Positions 27,495 through 35,938 are shown, counted from the stretch's first letter. The stretch: DNA of 64,000 nt from Micromonospora echinofusca (GCF_900091445.1 NZ_LT607733.1:2558501-2622500), one strand, 5' to 3'. The notes: generated by a model not told the origin, from the sequence alone. Program-made: numbers and translations.

Positions 27495-27887
27495 TCAGCG
27501 CACGCCGAGCAGGTCGACGACGAAGACGAGCGTCTCGCCCGGCTTGATGACGCCGCCGGCGCCCCGGTCGCCGTAACCCAGGTGCGGCGGGATGGTCAGG
27601 CGGCGCCGGCCGCCGACCCGCATGCCCACGACGCCCCGGTCCCAGCCGGAGATGACCTGCCCGCCGCCCAGCGGGAACTCGAACGCCTCGCCCCGGTTCC
27701 ACGAGGCGTCGAACTCGCGACCGGTGGAGTGCGCGACCCCCACGTAGTGGACGCTGGCCAGTTGGCCCGGCTGGGCCTCCGGCCCCTCGCCGACGGTGAT
27801 GTCGTCGATGACGAGATCGGCCGGGGGCGCGCCCTCGATCGGACCCACCTCGGGCTTGCCCGAGTGGGCGCCTGCTGCCTGGTTCAT
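27495..27887 (-). CDS. FKBP-type peptidyl-prolyl cis-trans isomerase
   Basis: A 130-residue cytoplasmic FKBP. Typical blocks are DDITVGEGPEAQPGQLASVHYVGVAHSTGREFDASWNRGEAFEFPLGGGQVISGWDRGVVGMRVGGRRRLTIPPHLGYGDRGAGGVIKPGETLVFVVDLLGV, which include the active-site aromatic residues. The first about 25 residues are a variable tail. No signal peptide. The ATG has AGGAG upstream. Single gene. Confidence 0.94.
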   Translation of the reverse strand: MNQAAGAHSGKPEVGPIEGAPPADLVIDDITVGEGPEAQPGQLASVHYVGVAHSTGREFDASWNRGEAFEFPLGGGQVISGWDRGVVGMRVGGRRRLTIPPHLGYGDRGAGGVIKPGETLVFVVDLLGVR

Positions 27888-28019
27888 TCGGGAGTCTCCT
27901 ACCGTTTCGGTCCTGATGTCCGTCACCCGAGATCCTGCCCGATGGCGTTCGGGCGTCGCGTGGCGGTCCCCGCCCGGAACGCCCGACGGGTCCCGGGCGG
28001 CGCGCCGTCCGGCAGTCGA

Positions 28020-28131
28020 GCGGGTAGGCGAGGCGGCCGGGCGGGCACGCGATACGTCCGGGTGAGTACAGGAGGCGGCGGGGCGGGCACGTGAGGCGGC
28101 CGGGCGCCCGCGAGTTGGCCGGGCGGGCACG
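28020..28131. repeat. degenerate direct repeats, unit about GGCGGCCGGGCGGGCACG
   Basis: Between the FKBP and DoxX genes the unit GGCGGCCGGGCGGGCACG recurs about four times with changes (near 28035, 28072, 28096 and 28115), separated by 10-25 nt. The minus strand reads Pro/Ala/Arg-rich in all frames, which explains a spurious long ORF here. No gene is supported. Confidence 0.5.
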
Positions 28132-28132
28132 C

Positions 28133-28167
28133 GGAAGCGGGCGCCACCGGTGGTGACGCCCGCTTCC
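28133..28167 (-). terminator. terminator of the DoxX gene
   Basis: GGAAGCGGGCG and CGCCCGCTTCC form an 11-bp stem, with CACCGGTG self-complementary in the loop, 20 nt after the DoxX stop. Confidence 0.65.
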
Positions 28168-28186
28168 GGGGAGATGCCGTACCCGG

Positions 28187-28747
28187 TCACCGCAGCCAGG
28201 GGAACCGCCGCACGATCGGGAGCTTCGCCCACGCCCTGCCCAGGCCAAGGGTCGCGCCGGCGTTGACCAGGGCGAGACCGACCAGCAGCGCCGCGTTGAG
28301 CAGGTGGTCGTCCATGAAGGGGTTGTTCTCGGGAGGCAGGACGACCGTCCACATCATCACGTAGAGCACCGCGCCGGCGACCGCGGCGACGCGCATCCCG
28401 ATGCCGAGCAGCAGCGCCACGCCGATCGCGGCCAGGCCGGTCATGAAGAGCACGTCGGCCCAGGCGGCCCCGGCGATGCCGTGGTAGAAGTCCGCGAACG
28501 GACCCGCGGCACCGAAGGTCAGGAAGCCCTTGGTGGGGCTGCCGCCGTTGATCCAGGCGTTCTTCGCCTCGGTGGCGAAGCCCAGGCCGAAGACCTTGTC
28601 CAGGAACGCCCAGAGGAAGGTCCAGCCGAGGGCGATCCGGATGCCGGCGAAGACGTACCGGGCCGCCCGTTCCCTGGTGGTCTCGTGCCGCGTCTCCGCC
28701 ACGGGAGCGTCGGTCCTGGCGGTGGTGCGCTCGATCGTCGCGGTCAT
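28187..28747 (-). CDS. DoxX family membrane protein
   Basis: A 186-residue protein with four predicted membrane helices (IRIALGWTFLWAFLDKVFGL; ADVLFMTGLAAIGVALLLGIGMRVAAVAGAVLYVMMWTVV; LNAALLVGLALVNAGATLGL). GWTFLWAFLDK and the HLLNAALL segment are typical of the DoxX/thiosulfate:quinone oxidoreductase-like family. The exact reaction is unknown. ATG at 28747 has GGAG 5 nt upstream. Divergent from the CBS-BON gene. Confidence 0.88.
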   Translation of the reverse strand: MTATIERTTARTDAPVAETRHETTRERAARYVFAGIRIALGWTFLWAFLDKVFGLGFATEAKNAWINGGSPTKGFLTFGAAGPFADFYHGIAGAAWADVLFMTGLAAIGVALLLGIGMRVAAVAGAVLYVMMWTVVLPPENNPFMDDHLLNAALLVGLALVNAGATLGLGRAWAKLPIVRRFPWLR

Positions 28748-28947
28748 TGTCTCCACGTCCCTTCGTGTGCCTCGCACCGCGCTTTCCCGGTGGCATCTCC
28801 ATTGGACGCCGGCCGGCGCCGGCGGGGCAGGGCCGACCGGGCCCCACCGGACCGGGACCTTGGACCCCTTCCGGCCCGGTCCGGCGGCCCTGACCCGGCG
28901 GGCCGGCCCGGCCGTAGCGTCGCAGGTGAGACGACAGGGAGGTCGTG

Positions 28948-29646
28948 ATGAGGACGTGGCAGGTGGGCGACGTGATGACGCGGGAGGTCGCGACGGTGGG
29001 GGAGGAGACCCCCTACCGGGAGATCGTCGACGCGTTGGTCCGGCGGGGCATCAGCGGTGTGCCCGTGGTGGACGGGTTCCGCCGGGTCCTCGGCGTGGTG
29101 TCGGAGTCGGACCTCCTGCACAAGGTCGAGCGGGCCGGCCACCCGGACGAGCGGCGGGTCTTCGAGGGGCGCCGTCGCCGCGCCGCCCGGGAGAAGGCCG
29201 ACGCGCTGGTGGCGCGTGAGCTGATGACCGCACCGCCGGTGACGACCTGGGCGGAGGCGACGATCTCCGCCGCCGCCCGGCAGATGGACCGGGAGTCGGT
29301 GAAGCGGCTGCCCGTGCTCGACGACCTGGGCCGCCTCGTCGGGATCGTCACGCGCGGCGACCTGCTGCGGGTGCACCTGCGCACCGACGCGGAGATCCGC
29401 GAGGACGTGGTGCACGAGGTGCTGCGGCGGGTGCTCGCCGTGCGGGACGGCCTGGTCACGGTCCGGGTGCGCGACGGCGAGGTGACGCTCGACGGCCGGC
29501 TGGACCGGCGCAGCGCCGTCGAGTTGGCGGGCCGGCTCGCCGAGCAGGTCAGCGGCGTGGTCCGGGTGACCAGCACCCTCGCCTACGACGTCGACGACAG
29601 CGCGCTCGTCGACCTCGACGCCGACCGGGTCACCCCGGTGGCCTGA
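28948..29646 (+). CDS. CBS domain pair with C-terminal BON domain
   Basis: A 232-residue protein. Two CBS motifs (VGDVMTREVATVGEETPYREIVDALVRRGISGVPVVDGFRRVLGVVSESDLLHKV; ARELMTAPPVTTWAEATISAAARQMDRESVKRLPVLDDLGRLVGIVTRGDLLRV) form a Bateman module that would bind adenosyl nucleotides. A BON domain follows (VLAVRDGLVTVRVRDGEVTLDGRLDRRSAVELAGRLAEQVSGVVRVTSTL), a putative phospholipid- or protein-binding module. Such CBS-BON proteins are common actinobacterial stress and dormancy proteins. ATG at 28948 has GGGAGG 5 nt upstream; GTG at 28945 would be too close to it. Confidence 0.92.
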   Translation: MRTWQVGDVMTREVATVGEETPYREIVDALVRRGISGVPVVDGFRRVLGVVSESDLLHKVERAGHPDERRVFEGRRRRAAREKADALVARELMTAPPVTTWAEATISAAARQMDRESVKRLPVLDDLGRLVGIVTRGDLLRVHLRTDAEIREDVVHEVLRRVLAVRDGLVTVRVRDGEVTLDGRLDRRSAVELAGRLAEQVSGVVRVTSTLAYDVDDSALVDLDADRVTPVA

Positions 29647-29963
29647 CGCGACCGCGGTCCAGGCCCGCCGACACCGTGCGGGTCCGGACCGCCCCGGGGC
29701 CGAGGCGGGTCGGGACCCGCCCGGGTGCCGATCGTGGGCCCGGCCCGCCGCGGGAGGCGGTCACCGCCCCGCCGACCCCGGTGGGCCGCCCGGACGCCTG
29801 ACGTCGGCGCGGGCCGGAACGTCGGCGGCACCGACTTGTCCGGACCCGCCGTCGGCCCGTGGTCGGCTCGCCTAGGCTCGGGATCGGACGCGCTCGGGCC
29901 GCCGCCGGCCGCCGGAGGGGCACCTGCGCCACCGGACGCCGTCGGGGATGCGGAGGACGCCGG
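29647..29963 (+). other. intergenic stretch with a hairpin and a candidate promoter for terC
   Basis: GCGGTCC-AGGCCCGC (29654-29668) and GCGGGTCCGGACCGC (29678-29692) form a 15-nt stem with one mismatch and one G-U pair, a likely terminator of the CBS-BON gene. A TAGGCT hexamer near 29873 may be the -10 of the terC promoter. No gene seen. Confidence 0.45.
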
Positions 29964-30917
29964 GTGGACGAGGCGACGTTCGCAGCACCGCTGTGGGCCT
30001 GGGCGGCGGTGGGCGTGGTCATCGCCGTCATGCTCGCCGTCGACATGTTCTCCCACCGCGACGACCACGTGATCGAACTGCGTGAGGCGCTGCTGTGGAG
30101 CGGCGTCTGGATCACCGCCGGGCTCACGTTCGGGCTGGTGGTCTGGCTGTGGCGCGGCGGCGAGCCGGCCGGAGCGTACTTCTCCGGCTACCTGCTGGAG
30201 AAGGCGCTCTCCGTCGACAACGTCTTCGTCTTCGCGCTGCTGTTCGGCTACTTCCGGGTGCCCGCCGCGTACCAGCACAAGGTGCTCTTCTGGGGCGTCG
30301 TCGGTGCGCTCGCGTTCCGGCTGGCCTTCATCTTCGCCGGTGCGGCGCTGCTGGAGCGGCTGACCTGGGCCGGCGTCGTGCTCGGCGCCTTCCTGATCTG
30401 GACGGGGTGGCGACTGGCGGTACGCGGCGAGCCGGACGTCGACCCCGACCGTAACGTCGCGGTCCGGGCGTTCCGGCGGCTGGTGCCCACCGAGCCCCGC
30501 TACCACGGCGGCCGGTTCACCGCCCGGGTCGACGGCCGGCGCAGGGCCACCCTGCTGCTGGTGGCGCTGGTCGCGATCGAGGCCACCGACGTGATCTTCG
30601 CGATCGACTCGGTGGCGGCGATCCTCGCCATCACCACCGACACGTTCCTCGTCTGGACGGCGACCGCGTTCGCCGTACTCGGCCTGCGCAGCCTCTACTT
30701 CTGCCTGGCCGGCCTGCTGCGGCACTTCGGCCACCTGCGGTACGGGCTGGCCGTGCTGCTGGCCTTCGCCGGGGTGAAGCTGATCCTGGCCGAGACGCCG
30801 GTGGGGAAGCTGCCGGTCTGGCTGACCCTCGCGGTGGTGGTGCTGACGCTGTCGGTCGCGATCGGGTGGAGCCTCGTCGGCGCCCGTCGGGAACGGCGCC
30901 GGCGGGCGCGCGGGTGA
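29964..30917 (+). CDS. TerC/Alx family integral membrane protein
   Basis: A 317-residue protein with about eight or nine membrane helices. It carries the family signatures YLLEKALSVDNVFVFALLFGYFRVP and LLLVALVAIEATDVIFAIDSVAAILAITTDTFLVWTATAFAVLGLRSLYF, with conserved acidic residues in the membrane. Members act in metal (manganese) export and tellurium resistance-associated membranes. The GTG start has CGGAGG 7 nt upstream. The family link to manganese is notable because a manganese catalase and transporter lie 11 kb away, but no linkage is shown. Confidence 0.92.
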   Translation: MDEATFAAPLWAWAAVGVVIAVMLAVDMFSHRDDHVIELREALLWSGVWITAGLTFGLVVWLWRGGEPAGAYFSGYLLEKALSVDNVFVFALLFGYFRVPAAYQHKVLFWGVVGALAFRLAFIFAGAALLERLTWAGVVLGAFLIWTGWRLAVRGEPDVDPDRNVAVRAFRRLVPTEPRYHGGRFTARVDGRRRATLLLVALVAIEATDVIFAIDSVAAILAITTDTFLVWTATAFAVLGLRSLYFCLAGLLRHFGHLRYGLAVLLAFAGVKLILAETPVGKLPVWLTLAVVVLTLSVAIGWSLVGARRERRRRARG

Positions 30918-30942
30918 CCGGTCGAGGTGGGGGTCGCGGCGG

Positions 30943-31671
30943 TCAGCCCGGGTGCACGACCGGGGCGGCGAGCTGCGCGGCGAGTACGGCGGGCGCCTCG
31001 GCGAGCGACGGGCCGTACCAGGTCAGGTGCCTACCGGAGACCAGGGCGCAGGGGGTGCCGGGAAACGCCTCCGGCCCGTCGTCGGCGGTGAAGAGGTACG
31101 GCTCGTCGGGCAGCACGACCAGCTCCGGCGCGCGGGCGCGCAGCTTGTCGAGGGCCGGGCGGGGGTAGCGCTCGACGTGGTCGGCGTACACGTTCATCAC
31201 GCCGAGCCGGCGCAGCACGTCGCCGGCGAAGGTGTCGGCGCCCAGCACCACCCACGGCCGCCGCCATACCGGCACGACCGCCCGGCGGGCCGGCCGGGCC
31301 GCAGGCAGGTCGGCCCACGCCCGGCGGGCCAGGGCGAGCCACTCCGGCTCGGCGGGGGCGCCCAGGTCGCGCAGCAGGTCGGCCAGCTCGGTGAGCGCCT
31401 CGTCGACGGTACGCGGGTAGGTCACCCGCACCGGCACGCCGGCGGCGCTCAGCGCGTCGGCGTCCTCGCGGCGGTTCTCCTCGACGTTGAGCAGGACCAG
31501 GTCGGGGCGCAGCGCGAGCACCCGGTCGAGATCGGGGTACTTGCTCCCGCCGACCCGCGTCACCTCCAGCCCGGCGGGGTGGGTGCACCAGTCGGTGGCG
31601 CCGACCAGCAGACCCGGCAGGGTCAGGGCGACGGCCTCGGTAAGCGACGGCACCAACGACACGACGCGCAC
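30943..31671 (-). CDS. BtuF-like helical backbone metal receptor protein
   Basis: A 242-residue protein with the fold of cobalamin/iron-siderophore binding proteins: VVSLVPSLTEAVALTLPGLLVGATDWCTHPAG, VGGSKYPDLDRVLALRPDLVLLNVEENRREDADALSAAGVPVRVTYPRTVDEAL, LGVMNVYADHVERYPRPALDKLRARAPELVVLPDEPYLF. No signal peptide or lipobox is seen and no ABC permease is next to it, so it is probably a cytoplasmic member of the family with an unknown ligand. The GTG start has GGGGAGG upstream. Divergent from the phytanoyl-CoA dioxygenase-like gene. Confidence 0.85.
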   Translation of the reverse strand: MRVVSLVPSLTEAVALTLPGLLVGATDWCTHPAGLEVTRVGGSKYPDLDRVLALRPDLVLLNVEENRREDADALSAAGVPVRVTYPRTVDEALTELADLLRDLGAPAEPEWLALARRAWADLPAARPARRAVVPVWRRPWVVLGADTFAGDVLRRLGVMNVYADHVERYPRPALDKLRARAPELVVLPDEPYLFTADDGPEAFPGTPCALVSGRHLTWYGPSLAEAPAVLAAQLAAPVVHPG

Positions 31672-31760
31672 CCGCGTACCTCCCCGGTCCGGTACGCCGA
31701 GCGCCGGCGTACCGGTCGATCATGCCCCGACCCGCGATCCGGTCGCCGGACAGGCGTCCC

Positions 31761-31788
31761 TTGCGACGGCTCTACAACGTTGTAATAC
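31761..31788 (+). promoter_or_regulatory. promoter with palindromic operator TACAACGTTGTA
   Basis: TTGCGA (31761-31766), 16 nt, TAATAC (31783-31788) fit -35 and -10 boxes. The 12-bp palindrome TACAACGTTGTA (31773-31784) lies between them, the position of a repressor site. The central CG and the length fit a LacI-family operator (inference). The same word occurs upstream of the GH43 gene. Confidence 0.7.
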
Positions 31789-31813
31789 TCGCCGGGTCCC
31801 CTCAGGAGGTTCG

Positions 31814-32671
31814 ATGAGGCCCCACGCCACCCCGCCCGCGCCGCCCGCCGCCCCCGCCGAGGAGGAGGTGCCGCTGGTGGCGCTCGGCGAGCTCTACCGT
31901 GACGGCATCACCGCCTGCCGGGGCGCCTTCGCGGTGGACTGGGTGGACCGCGTCGGCGAGGACGTCGAGGCCGCCTTCCGGGAGGCCCGTTCCCGCCCCG
32001 ACGGCGCGGTCGGTCGCGGCCCGCAGCGGTGGTACGTGGAGATCCACCCCGAGCAGCTGCGCGGCTTCGTCGACCTGGTGACCCACCCGTGGGTGGTCTC
32101 GGTGTGCCGGGCCGTGCTCGGTCCCGACTACCAGATCGTCGAGCTCGGTTTCGACATCCCGTTCCCCGGCGCGGTCATGCAGCCGTGGCACCGGGACTTC
32201 CCGATGCCGGAGGACACCCGCCGGCAGCGGCGGCTGACGTCGCTGGCCTTCAACCTCACCACGGTGGACACGGTGGAGGAGATGGGGCCGTTCGAGATCG
32301 CCCCGGGCACCCAGTGGGACGACGGGCGGGACTTCGACCACCAGATGTTCCCGCCGAGGGAGCGCTACCCCCGCTACGAGCAAGGGGCGGTCCGCAAGTA
32401 CCCGCAGCGCGGCGACATCTCCGCCCGGTCCGCGCTGACCGTGCACCGCGGCACGCCGAACGTGTCCACCCTGTCGCGACCGGTGCTGGTGCTCGGCGTC
32501 GACGCGCCGGGAGCCGGCAACGCCGAGCACCACGACATGGCGGTCACCCGGGAGTACTGGGCGGGCCTGCCCGAGCAGGTGCGCGCGCACCTGCCCTGCC
32601 CGGTGGTCGACGTCCTGACACCGATCCGGCAGAAGCACACCATCGAGGGCCTGGTGATGGGCGCGCAGTAG
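31814..32671 (+). CDS. phytanoyl-CoA dioxygenase (PhyH)-like Fe(II)/2-oxoglutarate enzyme
   Basis: A 285-residue double-stranded beta-helix oxygenase. The iron ligands are visible: His and Asp in MQPWHRDFPMP and the distal His in SARSALTVHRGTPNVS. A 2-oxoglutarate-contacting Arg is expected after it (SRPVLVLGV). MGPFEIAPGTQW is the typical loop of the PhyH superfamily. Substrate unknown. ATG has AGGAGG 4 nt upstream. Expression is probably repressed through the TACAACGTTGTA site, which links it to the GH43 gene and thus perhaps to plant-polysaccharide use. Confidence 0.86.
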   Translation: MRPHATPPAPPAAPAEEEVPLVALGELYRDGITACRGAFAVDWVDRVGEDVEAAFREARSRPDGAVGRGPQRWYVEIHPEQLRGFVDLVTHPWVVSVCRAVLGPDYQIVELGFDIPFPGAVMQPWHRDFPMPEDTRRQRRLTSLAFNLTTVDTVEEMGPFEIAPGTQWDDGRDFDHQMFPPRERYPRYEQGAVRKYPQRGDISARSALTVHRGTPNVSTLSRPVLVLGVDAPGAGNAEHHDMAVTREYWAGLPEQVRAHLPCPVVDVLTPIRQKHTIEGLVMGAQ

Positions 32672-32840
32672 CCCGCGCCGCACCTGGCTCCGGTCAATTC
32701 AGGCCGTCACACGGACTTCGACGCAGGGCCCATGCCGTCCGGAACTGGCGGCGCTGCAGCTCCCGCTGTGTTGCCTGGCCGCCGCGCTGGGCTCGGTCAG
32801 CCTCCGGCTGGTTCGGTTCCGGCTACCGGGTCGCTGGACT

Positions 32841-34196
32841 CTAGACGGCCTCTGCTGGGTCTGGACGGGTTCGCGCGCTCCACCGGACGACCGCCGGTGC
32901 GGCGAGCCCGACCGCGACGAAGATGCCGCCCATCAGCAGCCAGCCGGGGGCGCCCCAGGCGATGCAGAGCAGACCCAGGATGGAAGGGGCGGCGACGTTG
33001 CCAAGGCCCGTGCCGAGCCCGGAGATTCCCGTGTATTGCCCCTGTGCGTGTGCAGGCGCGAGCCGGAATTGCAGCTCGAGCGAGCCCGCCGCGTGCCAGA
33101 GCTCGCCGACGGTGTGCGCGGCGACTCCCAGCGTCATCACCGTGACGGCGAGCCATCCGGGCATGTTCGACGTGGCGGCGATCAGGGCCATCCCGATCAG
33201 GAACGCCAACCCGGAGCGACGCATGGCCCGGCCCGCCGCTGGACTGGTGTCGATCCCCCGGCTGGCTCTGACCTGGAGCGCCGCGACGAGGGCGGTGTTG
33301 ACCAGCACGGCCATCCCGACAAACCAGCGCGGGGCGTTGGTCTGCGAGATGATCCACACCGGCAGTGCGAAGACCAGTACCTGGCCCTGAATTCCCATGA
33401 TGGCGTCGAGCACGGTGACTGCCATGTAGGGCTTGTCCCTCAGTGCGATCCAGCGCCCGGTCATCTGGGGTGCCGGGATCGGCGGTAGCGAGGGCAGTCG
33501 GGTGATGATGGCGGCGCATGCCACGAAACTGATCGCGTTGCCGGCGATCAGGGCCAGGTAGGCGGCGCGGGTGTCCAGTTGCACTGCGACGCCGGCGGCG
33601 AGGGCACCGCCGCATCCGGCGAGGTTGGCAACCGAACGAAGATAGGCACGGTACGAGGCCGGGTTTGTGCCGCCGAAGCCGCGCACCAGCGGGCCGCGAG
33701 ACGCCCCGCCGGCTGAGTGAGCGAGCTGGGTCAGGCAGACCAGGACGACGAACAGCCAGAACGTGTGGACGAAGGCCAGGGCGGCCGTGGTGACGGCCCG
33801 GATGACCAGAGTCAGCAGATAGATCTCGCGTGGGCCGCGCCGATCGGCGAGATGCCCCGTCGGGATCCCGGCGACCGTCCCGACGAGTGCGGCGGCGCCC
33901 AGGCCCAGGGCGACCTGCGTAAGGGGGAGCCCGACGGAGCGGGTGAAGAAGAGCACAGCGCTGGCCATGAAGAGGCCGCTTCCGAGCATGTTGACGAAGG
34001 TCGCGATGGCCAGAACGCGCCGAGGGCCGGGAGCGGGGATGAGTCCTCGGGCAACAGGCCACGAACTGTTCGGGGGCGGGAGGGGAATCGACGTTTTCGC
34101 TGTCCGCAAAGTGACGGGGCCTCTCGTCGATGATGGTGGACTTGTGACAGGGCTCTGCCCCTCCGGGGCGCCGCTACTCGAGGCTGGCCAGCTCAT
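32841..34196 (-). CDS. MFS transporter
   Basis: A 451-residue transporter with about 12 membrane helices. The motif-A loop reads GTVAGIPTGHLADRRGPREIYLL. Substrate unknown; a drug/solute exporter is likely. Start is uncertain: ATG at 34196 overlaps the aldo/keto reductase end by 23 nt and gives a polar tail of about 55 residues before the first helix; no other ATG or GTG fits. Codon use is less G/C-biased than that of neighbouring genes (for example more T- and A-ending codons), and the pair with the reductase looks imported. Confidence 0.8.
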   Translation of the reverse strand: MSWPASSSGAPEGQSPVTSPPSSTRGPVTLRTAKTSIPLPPPNSSWPVARGLIPAPGPRRVLAIATFVNMLGSGLFMASAVLFFTRSVGLPLTQVALGLGAAALVGTVAGIPTGHLADRRGPREIYLLTLVIRAVTTAALAFVHTFWLFVVLVCLTQLAHSAGGASRGPLVRGFGGTNPASYRAYLRSVANLAGCGGALAAGVAVQLDTRAAYLALIAGNAISFVACAAIITRLPSLPPIPAPQMTGRWIALRDKPYMAVTVLDAIMGIQGQVLVFALPVWIISQTNAPRWFVGMAVLVNTALVAALQVRASRGIDTSPAAGRAMRRSGLAFLIGMALIAATSNMPGWLAVTVMTLGVAAHTVGELWHAAGSLELQFRLAPAHAQGQYTGISGLGTGLGNVAAPSILGLLCIAWGAPGWLLMGGIFVAVGLAAPAVVRWSARTRPDPAEAV

Positions 34197-35040
34197 CGGG
34201 AGACAGGACCAGCGCCCCGGCGGCCAGGTTCTCGACCAGGTGCTCGGGGTTGCTGGTGCCGGGAATGGCCAGCAGGTGGGGCCCGCGGCTGAGGGTCCAC
34301 GCGATCCGCACCTGCGCCGGCGTCACGCCGCGCGCGTGTGCGATGGCCTGCACAGCCGTGTTGGCGGCCACGCCGCCGGCCTCACGCGCGTCGCCGGCGA
34401 TCGCGAAGAACGGCACGAATGCAACGCCCTGTTCGCCGCAGGTGCGTACGAACTGGTCGTGCATGCGTCGGGTGTCGACGCCGTACGGGTTCTGCACGCA
34501 GACCACCGGGGCGATCGCCTGCGCCTGCGCGAGGTGCTGCGGGCGGATGTTGGACAGGCCGAGGTGCCGGATGAGGCCGGCTTCGCGCAGGTCGGCCAGC
34601 GCGCCGAAGTGCTCCGCGACCGATTCCAGGCCGTGCTGGCGCAGGTTCACGACATCCAGGTGGTCGCGGCCGAGCTGACGCAGGTTCTCCTCGACCTGCC
34701 CGCGCAGCTCATCCGGCCGGGCCAGCGGCAGCCACCCCCCTGAGGGGTCACGGCCCGGCCCGACCTTCGTGGTGATGACCAGGTCGTCGACGTACGGCGA
34801 GAGCGCCGTGTTGATTATCTCGTTGGCCGACCGGAGCGGCGAGAAGTAGAACGCCGCCGTGTCGATGTGGTTCACACCGAGCTCGACCGCCCGGCGCAGC
34901 ACACCGACAACCCGGTCGCGGTCGCTCGCCGCACTGCCGGTGCTCGTCAGGCGCATCGCGCCGAACCCGATTCGGTTGACAGTCAGGTCGCCGAGCGTCC
35001 AGGTGCCTGCGGACGCCGCAGTGATCGTGCTAATGGGCAT
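34174..35040 (-). CDS. aldo/keto reductase
   Basis: A 288-residue TIM-barrel oxidoreductase. It has LGVNHIDTAAFYFSP (catalytic Asp and Tyr), LVITTKVGPG (Lys) and the NADPH-binding end GPHLLAIPGTSNPEHLVENLAA. The strand that normally carries the catalytic His (DLYLIHWP type) reads LDVVNLRQHG here, so the His is replaced by Arg, or shifted by two positions. This subgroup resembles pyridoxal-reductase-like AKRs with VVNLR, where substrate range differs (inference). No Shine-Dalgarno; TAAGTT just upstream may give a leaderless message. Probably one operon with the MFS gene. Confidence 0.88.
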   Translation of the reverse strand: MPISTITAASAGTWTLGDLTVNRIGFGAMRLTSTGSAASDRDRVVGVLRRAVELGVNHIDTAAFYFSPLRSANEIINTALSPYVDDLVITTKVGPGRDPSGGWLPLARPDELRGQVEENLRQLGRDHLDVVNLRQHGLESVAEHFGALADLREAGLIRHLGLSNIRPQHLAQAQAIAPVVCVQNPYGVDTRRMHDQFVRTCGEQGVAFVPFFAIAGDAREAGGVAANTAVQAIAHARGVTPAQVRIAWTLSRGPHLLAIPGTSNPEHLVENLAAGALVLSPDELASLE

Positions 35041-35371
35041 TGGGCGAACTTAGCCACCGCCGCTGACCTGCGCAGTCGATCGTCCGCCCGATACCGCTCG
35101 CGCAAGATCACTGCTAACTTATCTATTGTGGGAAGCGCTCTGCCGGGGGAGCGCAGTGGCAGTCCCAATTTCATACCGGCCCTGACCACATCCGCGGTCC
35201 GCACGTGACGACAGGCCGTCCGAGGACGAGGCCCGACTGGACCCTGGCCGATAGGGCGCTGGCTCAAACGCAACGCGATGTCACTACCCGATCCGACTCG
35301 CCGTCCGCTACGAAGCCACGGTTCACCTCGCCGACATCAACGAGTGACTGGGATTGACTCTGATACAGGCG
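35041..35371. other. gene-free stretch between the reductase and GNAT genes
   Basis: 331 nt without a supported gene. Moderately A/T-rich in its first part (CTAACTTATCTATTG near 35113), with the transposase remnant in its last 90 nt. It marks the right edge of a probable imported segment. Confidence 0.45.
35282..35347 (+). mobile_element. C-terminal remnant of a transposase
   Basis: Reads HYPIRLAVRYEATVHLADINE followed by TGA and then LGLTLIQ. The block LxVRYEATVHxAxINEWL is typical of the end of IS5-like transposases of actinobacteria; here the expected Trp codon TGG appears as TGA. No other part of the element is recognisable in the 240 nt upstream and no terminal repeats were found. Family assignment is from memory of the motif. 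Confidence 0.5.
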
Positions 35372-35938
35372 CTAGTCGGCGTCGCGACGCAGCCAGTGCT
35401 CGCGGGTCAGCGCGTACTCCACCTCGCCGTGCTCCGCGCCGTCGATCAGCTCCGGCCAGTCCCCGACGTACGTCCGCACGAGCCGCAGCCCGGACTTCTC
35501 CATCACCCGGCGCGACGCGGCGTTGACGGTCATCGTGTTCGCGGTGACCCGCCGCACGTCGAGCTCGGCGAAGCCCTTGTCGATCAGCGCCCGGCAGCCC
35601 TCCGTGGCGAGCCCGGCGCCCCAGGCGGCCCGGCGCAGCCGGTAGCCCAGCTCCACCTCCCAGGCGTCGCCGTCGCGGGTCGGACGGAACTCGAACCAGC
35701 CCAGGAAGGCTCCCGAGCCCCGGTCCTGCGCCGCCCACCAGCCCAGGCCGGGCGCCCGTCGGTAGTGGGCGAGGATCCGGGGCAGGACGCGCTCCCGGAC
35801 CGCCTCGGGCGGGGTGGGGCGCCCGCCGGTGAGGTACCGCATCACCTCGGGATCACCGTCCAGCTCGACGAGCAGGTCGGCGTCGTCGGGGGTGAACTCG
35901 CGCAGCACCAGCCGTGGGGTGCTCAGGAAGACGCTCAC
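35372..35938 (-). CDS. GNAT family N-acetyltransferase
   Basis: A 188-residue acetyltransferase of the RimJ/RimL type: STPRLVLREFTPDDADLLVELDGDPEVMRYL at the N-terminus, WEVELGYRLRRAAWGAGLATEGCRALIDKGF (acetyl-CoA loop RxxxxGxG/A) and RVTANTMTVNAASRRVMEKSGLRLV. Acceptor unknown. GTG at 35938 is chosen because homologues start a few residues before TPRLVLR; a longer ORF to 36019 adds low-complexity residues. Confidence 0.88.
   Translation of the reverse strand: MSVFLSTPRLVLREFTPDDADLLVELDGDPEVMRYLTGGRPTPPEAVRERVLPRILAHYRRAPGLGWWAAQDRGSGAFLGWFEFRPTRDGDAWEVELGYRLRRAAWGAGLATEGCRALIDKGFAELDVRRVTANTMTVNAASRRVMEKSGLRLVRTYVGDWPELIDGAEHGEVEYALTREHWLRRDAD

Noticed and set aside
28845..28890. DosR/DevR-like box (GGGACCTTGGACCC) upstream of the CBS-BON gene
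   Set aside because: The arms are not proper inverted repeats and the background is full of GGG/CCC runs; distance to the gene is also large.
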